Positions 6,802 to 14,018 of a DNA stretch of 21,348 nucleotides are shown here, one piece after another. The stretch is from positions 1 through 21,348 of the forward strand of contig DASSNC010000022.1 of assembly GCA_035688305.1 (NCBI GenBank), read 5' to 3'. Origin of the DNA: 66-474 sp035688305. GTDB lineage: Bacteria > Pseudomonadota > Gammaproteobacteria > Xanthomonadales > Rhodanobacteraceae. Made by a program: the position numbers and the translations under genes. The notes beneath the pieces were generated by a model that was given only the letters and a program-made list of their open reading frames with translations, did not search any database and was not told where the DNA came from. How positions within the stretch are numbered: position 1 is the first letter of the stretch; the number at the start of each line of letters is the position of its first letter.

Positions 6802-9013
6802 GCGCTCGCTGCTGGTCGAGATCGGCTGTGAAGAGTTGCCCATCCATGCGGTGGACGACCTCGCACGCGCTTTCGCGCAGGGCGTGTGCGAAGGCTTGTC
6901 CAGGCGCGGCATCGCGGCCGACCTCGAACGCGCCAGGACATTCGCGACGCCGCGCCGTCTAGCGGTCCAGGTACCGGACGTCGCCTTCACCCAGCCCGAG
7001 CAGCGCAACGAAGGTTTCGGTCCCTACGTCAATATCGCGCTGGACGCGGATGGCCAACCGACCCGGGCGTTGCTCGGTTTCGCCAACAAGGCCGGCGTGG
7101 AGTGGACGCAACTCGAACGCGCGACCGACGCGAAGGGCGAGCGCTTCGTGCACCGCCATGTTGCACCGGGGCGCACCACCGCCGAACTCGTGCCGGAGAT
7201 CGTGCGCGAGGCCGCGGCCGCGCTGCCGATTCCAAAACCGATGCGCTGGGGCGATCGCGATTTCGCGTTCGTGCGCCCGGTGCACTGGCTGGTGCTGTTG
7301 CACGGCGGCCAGGTGATCACGGGCGAGCTGTTCGGCGTGAAAAGTGGTCGGCAATCGCGTGGTCATCGCTGCATGCATCCGGCGCCTGTCCATCTGGTCG
7401 ATGCCGACAGCTACGCCGATGCGATGCGCGCGGCCAAGGTCCTGGCCGATCCGGATGAGCGACGCCAGCGGATCCGCGATGAAGTCGCGCGGGTGACACC
7501 CGCCGATTGCATGCCGCACCTCGATGATGCACTGCTCGACGAATTGGCCAATCTCACGGAATGGCCGATCGCGATCGCCTGCACGTTCGATCGCGCCTTC
7601 CTGGCTGTGCCGCACGAAGCGCTGGTCACCACCATGCGCACGAACCAGAAATTCGTGCCGGTGTTCGATGCCGACGGCCAGCTCACCGAGCAATTCATCG
7701 GCATCGCAAATATCGAATCCAAGGATCCCGCGCAGATCCGCCATGGCTACGAACGCGTGATTCGTCCGCGTTTCGCCGACGCAAAATACTTCTTCGACGA
7801 AGATTTGAAAGCGCCGCTGGTGTCGTACCAGCAAGGCCTGCGCGACGTCACCTATCAGAAAGCGCTCGGCAGCTTGTGGGACAAGACCGTGCGCGTGGCG
7901 GAACTGGCCAGCGCGATTGCCGAACGACTGTTCGCGCAAGGCATCGACGTCGATGCGGCACAGGCGGCGCACGCCGCCGGTTTGTCGCGCTGCGACCTGC
8001 TGACCCGGATGGTCGGCGAGTTCCCGGAACTGCAGGGCGTGATGGGCCGTCATTACGCGACGGCGCAAGGCGAACCCGCCGTGGTTGCGGGTGCGCTGGA
8101 CGAGTTCTACCGGCCGCGCCAGGCAAGCGACGGCATTGCCGAAGGCACCTTGGCGCAATGCGTATCGCTGGCAGACAAACTGGATACGCTGGCGGGCATT
8201 TTCGCGATCGGCATGAAGCCCACCGGCAACAAGGATCCGTTCGCGCTGCGCCGTACCGCCTTGGGCCTTGCGCGTACGCTGATCGAGGGCGGGCTGGATC
8301 TGGATCTGGTTGCGTTACTCGAATCTGCCAGTGAAGCTGTACAAGCGGATATCCGCCAACCGAAGAAATCGGGTGGTGCGAGATCTGGCCAACCAGCAAA
8401 CATCCGAATCGGCGATGCGGTTTTCGCCACTGTCCGGCGCAACCGTTCATGGGATAGCGTGCAACGGGAGGTTTACGCGGAAACCGACGAACTTTACCAA
8501 TTCATCCTCGATCGCCTGCGGGGCTACTACACGGAACAAGGGTTTACAGCGCAACAATTCGAAGCCGTGGCGGCGGTGCAACCTGCGAGCCTCGTCGATT
8601 TCGATCGCCGCCTGCGCGCGGTTGCCTCCTTCGCGCAACAACCCGAGGCGGAGAAACTTGCCGCGGCCAACAAGCGCGTGGCGAACATCCTCCGCAAGGA
8701 AGGCATCGACGCCGAGGCCGCCGCACAACGGGAACTGGATGCAACGCTGTTGCACGAACCCGCCGAGCAGGCGCTGGCGCAGGCGCTGGATGCTGCCCGC
8801 GCGGACAATGCACCGCGCCTCGAACGCGTCGCGGCGGAACGCGACTACGCCGGCGCGCTATCGCGCCTCGCGCAGTTGCAGGCGCCGGTCGACGCCTTCT
8901 TCGACGGCGTGATGGTGATGGTCGAAGATCCTGCGCTGCGCGCGAATCGCATCGCACTGCTGGCGCGGATCAAGGCCCGTTTCGACGCCATCGCCGAAAT
9001 CGCATTGTTGTAA
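6794..9013 (+). CDS. glyS: Glycyl-tRNA synthetase beta subunit, with an internal insert
   Basis: This 739-residue beta chain binds tRNA-Gly and partners with GlyQ. The family landmarks are present: LLVEIGCEELP at the N-terminus, MRWGDRDFAFVRPVHWLV, IANIESKDPAQIRHGYERV, FADAKYFFDEDLK, GVMGRHYATAQGE, DKLDTLAGIFAIG, NKDPFALRRTALGL, AAANKRVANILRK and FFDGVMVMVEDPALRANR. It is about 50 residues longer than E. coli GlyS (689). Most of the excess falls between LVALLESASEAV and ETDELYQFILDRLRG, roughly residues 516-557. That stretch is rich in Arg, Gln, Gly and Ser, and its DNA looks less GC-rich than its surroundings. It is followed without a gap (TAATG, stop and start sharing one base) by the first sulfotransferase gene, so termination of glyS can feed translation of that gene. 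Confidence 0.96.
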   Translation: MAERSLLVEIGCEELPIHAVDDLARAFAQGVCEGLSRRGIAADLERARTFATPRRLAVQVPDVAFTQPEQRNEGFGPYVNIALDADGQPTRALLGFANKAGVEWTQLERATDAKGERFVHRHVAPGRTTAELVPEIVREAAAALPIPKPMRWGDRDFAFVRPVHWLVLLHGGQVITGELFGVKSGRQSRGHRCMHPAPVHLVDADSYADAMRAAKVLADPDERRQRIRDEVARVTPADCMPHLDDALLDELANLTEWPIAIACTFDRAFLAVPHEALVTTMRTNQKFVPVFDADGQLTEQFIGIANIESKDPAQIRHGYERVIRPRFADAKYFFDEDLKAPLVSYQQGLRDVTYQKALGSLWDKTVRVAELASAIAERLFAQGIDVDAAQAAHAAGLSRCDLLTRMVGEFPELQGVMGRHYATAQGEPAVVAGALDEFYRPRQASDGIAEGTLAQCVSLADKLDTLAGIFAIGMKPTGNKDPFALRRTALGLARTLIEGGLDLDLVALLESASEAVQADIRQPKKSGGARSGQPANIRIGDAVFATVRRNRSWDSVQREVYAETDELYQFILDRLRGYYTEQGFTAQQFEAVAAVQPASLVDFDRRLRAVASFAQQPEAEKLAAANKRVANILRKEGIDAEAAAQRELDATLLHEPAEQALAQALDAARADNAPRLERVAAERDYAGALSRLAQLQAPVDAFFDGVMVMVEDPALRANRIALLARIKARFDAIAEIALL
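8336..8465 (+). other. In-frame insert within glyS containing a perfect 12-bp palindrome
   Basis: The approximate bounds are set by loss and regain of similarity to the recalled E. coli GlyS. The segment adds about 40 residues in a region where E. coli has a short linker before the helical C-terminal part. GCGGATATCCGC at 8345-8356 is a perfect palindrome. The segment keeps the frame and has no stop. It may be a lineage-specific loop or an old inserted element. Confidence 0.5.
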
Positions 9014-10620
9014 TGGCAGCCGTCGCGACAGGCCGCAATCTCGCTTCCGATCCGTTGTGGCGCCGTGCGCAGATGCATCTGGTTCGCGGCGAGATGGGCG
9101 CCGCGCGCGAGGTGCTGGCGACAATGCGCGCATCCGGCGACAGCTTTGTTGCCTCGCACCTCGTGGCCGCGCAGATCGCCTGGCGCGAGGATCGGGTCCG
9201 CGATGGCACCCGGCACGCGCTCGATGCGGCGCAAACCATTTCCGAAGATCCCGACGATCTCTGCACGATCGCGGATGTGGTGCTGGAGGTCGGCGAAACG
9301 GTGGCCGCACGCGGGTGCCTGGACCGCGTTCCGCTCGGCGCATGCGACGCACCCTTGTTGCTGATGCGGCTGGCGGTGCTGCGGAAAAAGCTCGGCCAGC
9401 ATGCCGAAGCGCTGGCCTTGCTCGATCGCGCGCAGGTCCTCGGGCACGACAGCCCTGCCCTGCGCTTCCAGCGCGGCGAAGCACTGATGTTCAACGGACG
9501 AATCGAAGAGGCCGAGGCGGAGCTTTCCGCCAGCCTTGCCGAGGCGCCCGCGCGCGGCCGGGTGGCGGTGCCGCTGGTGCGCTTGCGCCGGCAGACCGCC
9601 GACAGGAATTATTTGCCGGCCCTTGAGGCCGGGGCGCGCATGGCGACACCCGGCACGCGCGACCAGGCCGCCTTCGAATTCGCGCGTTACAAGACGCTGG
9701 AAGATCTGGGCCGCGATGACGAGGCTTGGCAGGCGCTGGCGCGAGGCAACGCGTTGATGCACGCGCGATTGCACGATGAAGTCGCGCGCCACCATGCCTG
9801 GATCGAGCGTTACATGTCCGCGTGGTCGTCGGGGGCGCTGCCGCGCGACCCATCCAGCACACCTGAAGGCCCGCTGCCGATCTTCATCGTCGGCGTGGCG
9901 CGTTCCGGCACCACCCTGCTCGAACGCATGCTCGGCAATCATTCGCGCGTTGCCGTCGCCGGCGAGCTGATGGACTTCGGCGCGCAATTGCACTGGGCGG
10001 CCGACACGCGAAACGCGCAGAGCGATGCCCTGGTGTCCAGACTGCCCCATCTCGATTACGTCGAACTCGGCCGACGGTATCTCGCGCAAACCCGGTGGCG
10101 CGCGCAAGGCAGGCCCTTCTTCATCGACAAGCAGCCGCCCAACTGGCTGCTGGTCGCCGCCATCCATTCGGCACTGCCGCAGGCCTCCATCCTGAATCTC
10201 GTGCGCGACCCGATGGACACCTGTTTCTCCAACTGGCGCGCATATTTCGGCGACGCCTGCGCCTACAGCTACAACCTCGACGCGCTGGCGCAATACTTCA
10301 GCGATTACCGTCGCGTCATGGCACACTGGCACCAGGCGATGCCCGGCGCGATCCTCGACGTCCCGTACGCCGACCTGGTGCGCGAGCCCGAAGCCACCTT
10401 GCGCAAGGTGTTCGCCTTCTGCGACCTCGAATGGGAACCGGACTGCATGGACTTGGCGCGCAACACGGCGCCGAGCGCCACCTTGAGCGCCGCGCAGGTG
10501 CGTTCGTCGCTGCACGGCGGGGCGTTCCGGGAATGGCGGCGGTACCAAATGCAGCTCAAGGCGCTCGAAGCGGCATTGGCTGCTCCTGGAAGGATCACGC
10601 CGTCGGAAGCCGACCGATGA
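9013..10620 (+). CDS. TPR-sulfotransferase, array member 1
   Basis: This 535-residue protein has a helical TPR-like N-terminal half (about 15-270) and a C-terminal PAPS-dependent sulfotransferase domain of the Sulfotransfer_3 type. The 5'-phosphosulfate loop is IFIVGVARSGTTLLERM (from residue 290, with Arg297 and Thr300/301). A GEL motif places Glu318 where TPST-type enzymes have the catalytic base. IDKQPPN gives Lys373. RDPMDTCFSNW (from Arg398) is the 3'-phosphate-binding segment, and LSAAQVRSS (491-499) is near the C-terminus. No signal peptide or membrane segment is visible, so it should act in the cytoplasm, transferring sulfate to an unknown hydroxyl acceptor, perhaps a peptide bound by the TPRs. 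The ATG shares its A with the glyS TAA. The stop overlaps the next start as ATGA. Confidence 0.9.
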   Translation: MAAVATGRNLASDPLWRRAQMHLVRGEMGAAREVLATMRASGDSFVASHLVAAQIAWREDRVRDGTRHALDAAQTISEDPDDLCTIADVVLEVGETVAARGCLDRVPLGACDAPLLLMRLAVLRKKLGQHAEALALLDRAQVLGHDSPALRFQRGEALMFNGRIEEAEAELSASLAEAPARGRVAVPLVRLRRQTADRNYLPALEAGARMATPGTRDQAAFEFARYKTLEDLGRDDEAWQALARGNALMHARLHDEVARHHAWIERYMSAWSSGALPRDPSSTPEGPLPIFIVGVARSGTTLLERMLGNHSRVAVAGELMDFGAQLHWAADTRNAQSDALVSRLPHLDYVELGRRYLAQTRWRAQGRPFFIDKQPPNWLLVAAIHSALPQASILNLVRDPMDTCFSNWRAYFGDACAYSYNLDALAQYFSDYRRVMAHWHQAMPGAILDVPYADLVREPEATLRKVFAFCDLEWEPDCMDLARNTAPSATLSAAQVRSSLHGGAFREWRRYQMQLKALEAALAAPGRITPSEADR

Positions 10621-12170
10621 GCCGATCCCCGGAACAACGCTGGGAGCGTGCAAGACACTATCTGGCGCAGGGCCAGATGGTGCCAGCGAAGGCTCAACTG
10701 GACGCGCTGCTGGCGCAAGCCCCCGGGCAAGTGTGGACAAACCTCGTCGCTGCCAATGTTGCGCTGCGGGAGGACAGGATTCGTGACGCGGTGCGGTACG
10801 CGTTGGATGCTGTCGCCACGGCACCGGAAGATCCGGCTTTGCTGTGCGACACGGTGGAGGTGCTCCTGGACGTCGGCGAAGTGAATGCGGCCCGCGAGTG
10901 CCTCGCGAGACCGGCACTCGCACAGACAAACGGAGCAGCGTGGCTGCTGCGGCTTTCCGACTTCCGCCAGCGCCTGGATGAGAATGCCGAGTCGCTGGCT
11001 TTGATCGAGCGCGCGATCGCGGCTGCTGCAACCAGCCCGGAGATTCGTTTTCACCATGGGGTGCAGCTTTACTTCAATGGCCGCATTACCGAAGCCGAGC
11101 CCGAACTGGAAACCAGCGTTCGACAAGAACCGACCAACGGACGCGCGGCGCTGGCACTGTCGAGGCTGCGCAAACAAACGGAAAATCGCAACCATCTTGA
11201 TCTGCTGGCCGCCGGCCTTGCACGAGTCGCCCAAGGCACGCGCGACCACGCTGCCCTCGAATTCGCGAGCTACAAGGAACTGGAGGATCTGGGGCGGCAC
11301 GAAGACGCATGGAGTGCACTGCTGCGTGGCAATGCAATCATGCGCAGACGCAATCCCTACCGCAGCGATGCCGATCGCCTGTACCTCGAGCGCCTCACCC
11401 AAATTTGCGACGAGCGCTTCATAGAGCCAGGCCAATCCGCCCAGGACGGCTCGCAACCGATCTTCATCATCGGCATGGCGCGTTCCGGAACAACGGTCCT
11501 GGAGCGAATGCTCGGGAACCACCCGGATGTCGCCAGTGCCGGCGAACTGGTGGATTTCGACAAGCAACTGCACCGCGCGACCGACATCAGCAATACGCAG
11601 AGCCAGACATTCCTCGAACGGCTGCCGGGCCTGGATTTCGCGGAAGTCGGACGCCACTATCTTTCGCAGACGCAGTGGCGCGCGAGGGGCAAGTCCTTCT
11701 ACATCGACAAGCAGCCTCCCAACTGGGTGCTGGCGGGATTGATCCATGCCGCATTACCACGAGCGCGGCTGCTGCACCTGGTGCGCGATCCAATGGATCT
11801 GTGCTTCTCCAACTGGCGCGCGTTTTTTGGCGACACCTACGCATACAGTTACGACATGGCGGGGCTCGCCGCTTACCATCGGGCCTACCTGCGCACCATG
11901 GCACACTGGCATCAGGTGATGCCGGGAGCGATCATGGATGTGTCGTACTCCGACCTTGTACGCCAACCCGAAACCGTCATGCGCAAGGTGTTCGCGCACT
12001 GTGGGCTGGAGTGGCACTCCGGTTGCCTGGACATGCGCGCCAACCCAGCCCCAGTGGCCACATTGAGTGCTGCCCAGGTGCGCGGGTCTTTGCACTCGCT
12101 GGCGTTTGGTGAATGGCGGCCCTATGCAGCGAAACTGGAATTGCTGCAACGCGAGCTGGAAATGGCATGA
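10617..12170 (+). CDS. TPR-sulfotransferase, array member 2
   Basis: This 517-residue paralogue of the genes on either side is alignable along its whole length, both in the TPR-like half and in the catalytic half. The sulfotransferase landmarks are IFIIGMARSGTTVLERM (from residue 282, with Arg289 and Thr292/293), GEL with Glu310, IDKQPPN with Lys365 and RDPMDLCFSNW from Arg390. MAHWHQVMPGA and LSAAQVRGS follow. All putative catalytic and PAPS-binding positions are kept, so it is probably active. I chose the ATG at 10617 because it overlaps the previous stop (ATGA) and aligns with the N-termini of its sisters; the open frame runs farther upstream but that is only out-of-frame overlap with gene 1. 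The loop after GEL differs from members 1 and 3, as expected if acceptors differ. Confidence 0.9.
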   Translation: MSRSPEQRWERARHYLAQGQMVPAKAQLDALLAQAPGQVWTNLVAANVALREDRIRDAVRYALDAVATAPEDPALLCDTVEVLLDVGEVNAARECLARPALAQTNGAAWLLRLSDFRQRLDENAESLALIERAIAAAATSPEIRFHHGVQLYFNGRITEAEPELETSVRQEPTNGRAALALSRLRKQTENRNHLDLLAAGLARVAQGTRDHAALEFASYKELEDLGRHEDAWSALLRGNAIMRRRNPYRSDADRLYLERLTQICDERFIEPGQSAQDGSQPIFIIGMARSGTTVLERMLGNHPDVASAGELVDFDKQLHRATDISNTQSQTFLERLPGLDFAEVGRHYLSQTQWRARGKSFYIDKQPPNWVLAGLIHAALPRARLLHLVRDPMDLCFSNWRAFFGDTYAYSYDMAGLAAYHRAYLRTMAHWHQVMPGAIMDVSYSDLVRQPETVMRKVFAHCGLEWHSGCLDMRANPAPVATLSAAQVRGSLHSLAFGEWRPYAAKLELLQRELEMA

Positions 12171-13774
12171 GTGAACCCGACCAAACCACGCCACGGTACC
12201 TGGAGCGTCAGTGGCAGCGCGCCCAACGCTACATCGCAGACGAACAGTTCACTGCCGCAAGGGCCAGCCTCGAAGCGCTACTTGCACGAGCACCGGACGA
12301 CATCCATGCCCGCCTGCTGCTTTCGAGCGTTTGTCTGGAACTCGGCCACCTGCGCGATGCCTGCGAGCAATTGGTGCTGGGGTCGCGGTCCCTCCCGGCG
12401 GATCTTGCCGCGATCCATCGGGTGGCATATTGCCTCCACCAGGTTGGCGAAACCGCGGCGATGCGACAGTGCCTCGGTCACCCGGCGATTACCTGTTCGC
12501 GCGACGGCAACATGCTGATGGCGCTCGCACACATGCAGCAGATCCTTGGCAACCACGAAGCCGCGCTTGCACTCATGGACCGTGCGCTCGATTTGGGGGT
12601 CGACAATCCGGATGTGCGCTATTTCCGGAGCTTGCAACTTCAGTTTCATGGCAGGATGAGAGAGGCGGAAATCGAGCTCGAATCCTGCCTGCGGATGGGG
12701 CCGACATATGGTCGGGCATTCCTGGCGCTGGCGCGCATGCGCAGGCAATCGCCCGAAAACAACCACCTTGCCGCCATCGCGTCCAGGCTCGAGCGCGTAA
12801 CCCCGGGCAGTGAACATCACGCCGCACTCGAGTTCGCACGCTTCAAGGAATTGGACGACCTGGATCGGCGGGAGGAAGCCTGGCAGGCGCTGACGCGCGG
12901 CAATGCAATCATGCGCGCGCGTGTCCCGCACGACGGCGAACGTGAGCAACGCCAGTTCGACATGATCGTGGAGCTCTTTGACCAGGCTTTCGCAGGAAAC
13001 GTCCACGATGGCACCGCGCGTGATGGCAATCCGGTCGATGGTCCGCAACCGATTTTCGTGGTCGGCATGCCGCGCTCAGGGACCACCTTGCTGGAGCGCA
13101 TCCTCGGAAACCATTCGCAGGTCGCGAGTCCGGGGGAGTTGCCTGACTTCCCCAAACAGTTGCGTTGGGCCGCCGACACGCATGGCGCGGCATTGGTGGA
13201 CGAAGACCTGCTGGCGCGCGTCGGAAATCTCGACTGGGCCCTGCTTGGGAGGCGGTATCTGCAACAAAGCCAGTGGCGGGCACACGGCAAGCCGTACTAC
13301 ATCGACAAGCTGCCTCCCAATTTCATGCTGGCCGGTTTCATCCACCGCGCGTTGCCGAAAGCACGAATCCTGCACATGCGGCGCGATCCGATGGATGTGT
13401 GCTTTTCGAACTGGAAGGCGTTGTTCGGCGAGTCCTACGGCTACAGTTACGACCTGCATTCACTTGCCGCGCACCACCGGAATTACCAGCGCCTTATGGC
13501 ACACTGGCACTCGGTGATTCCGCACGCAATCCTCGATCTGGATTACGCGCGACTCGTCGCGGATCCGGATGCCGTCACCCGGCAAGTGTTGGCATTTTGC
13601 GAATTGCCCTTCGAATCCGGCTGCAGTGATATCGCCCGCAACCGCAATCCGGTGTCCACACTCAGTAGTCCACAGGTGCGGCAGTCGATCCACGGCCGCG
13701 CCCTGGGTGAATGGCATCGCTACGAAGCGTATTTGCAGCCGTTGCTTTCCAGCGTCACCGCCCGCAACGGATGA
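12167..13774 (+). CDS. TPR-sulfotransferase, array member 3
   Basis: This is the third tandem paralogue, 535 residues. The N-terminal half (about 15-270) has TPR-like helices, such as the repeat around NHEAALALMDRALDLGVDNP. The catalytic half has IFVVGMPRSGTTLLERI (from residue 296, with Arg303 and Thr306/307), PGEL with Glu324, IDKLPPN with Lys381, RRDPMDVCFSNW (from about 405) and LSSPQVRQS near the end. It carries proline before RSGTT, as animal tyrosylprotein sulfotransferases do, where members 1 and 2 have alanine. The start at 12167 overlaps the previous stop as ATGA and gives the N-terminus MSEPDQ; the longer open frame upstream overlaps gene 2. It ends 244 bases before the convergent TonB receptor gene. 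I see no plus-strand intrinsic terminator there. Confidence 0.9.
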   Translation: MSEPDQTTPRYLERQWQRAQRYIADEQFTAARASLEALLARAPDDIHARLLLSSVCLELGHLRDACEQLVLGSRSLPADLAAIHRVAYCLHQVGETAAMRQCLGHPAITCSRDGNMLMALAHMQQILGNHEAALALMDRALDLGVDNPDVRYFRSLQLQFHGRMREAEIELESCLRMGPTYGRAFLALARMRRQSPENNHLAAIASRLERVTPGSEHHAALEFARFKELDDLDRREEAWQALTRGNAIMRARVPHDGEREQRQFDMIVELFDQAFAGNVHDGTARDGNPVDGPQPIFVVGMPRSGTTLLERILGNHSQVASPGELPDFPKQLRWAADTHGAALVDEDLLARVGNLDWALLGRRYLQQSQWRAHGKPYYIDKLPPNFMLAGFIHRALPKARILHMRRDPMDVCFSNWKALFGESYGYSYDLHSLAAHHRNYQRLMAHWHSVIPHAILDLDYARLVADPDAVTRQVLAFCELPFESGCSDIARNRNPVSTLSSPQVRQSIHGRALGEWHRYEAYLQPLLSSVTARNG

Positions 13775-13966
13775 CGCCCTCGAACATGCGGCCACCGGTG
13801 AGCACCACGGGATGTCGCGGGACAAGTTGCTGCCTGACTGGATATCGCCGCCAAGGCTGTGAGGGCCGTCGTTTTTGCATCGAACCCGTCGTCAAGTCGA
13901 TCCCGAGCCCATCGGTCTGACGCGCGTCGATGCCACACGCGGTTTCCGTGGCCGCTCTACGCCATG

Positions 13967-13993
13967 AAAAAAAGGGCCGGCATGGGCCGGCCC
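13967..13993 (-). terminator. Rho-independent terminator of the TonB-dependent receptor gene
   Basis: On the minus strand a 7-bp GC-only stem (arms 13987-13993 and 13974-13980, GGGCCGG/CCGGCCC) with a 6-base loop is followed by a run of seven T (13973-13967). It lies 25 bases after the receptor stop. The plus strand lacks a T-run after the hairpin, so it should not stop transcription from the sulfotransferase side. The rest of 13775-14018 holds nothing I can name. Confidence 0.85.
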
Positions 13994-14018
13994 CTTGAAG
14001 ACTCCACTCGGCGTGTTG

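Noticed and set aside
4338..6962. Very long plus-strand open frame (874 codons) antisense to the secretion ATPase and running into glyQ
   Set aside because: Arg/His-rich translation with no domain; it mirrors the codon structure of the real ATPase gene in high-GC DNA and crosses two genuine genes.
8845..11031. Minus-strand open frame of 728 codons across glyS and two sulfotransferase genes
   Set aside because: Low-complexity Arg/Pro/Ala translation with no motif, antisense to genes with clear families; a GC-content artefact. The similar minus-strand frame at 10305-11747 is rejected for the same reason.
9013..13774. Assignment of the sulfotransferases as RaxST-type enzymes sulfating a RaxX-like peptide
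   Set aside because: No RaxX-like small peptide or raxA/raxB transporter is visible, and these proteins carry a long TPR half that RaxST lacks as I recall. The acceptor is left open.
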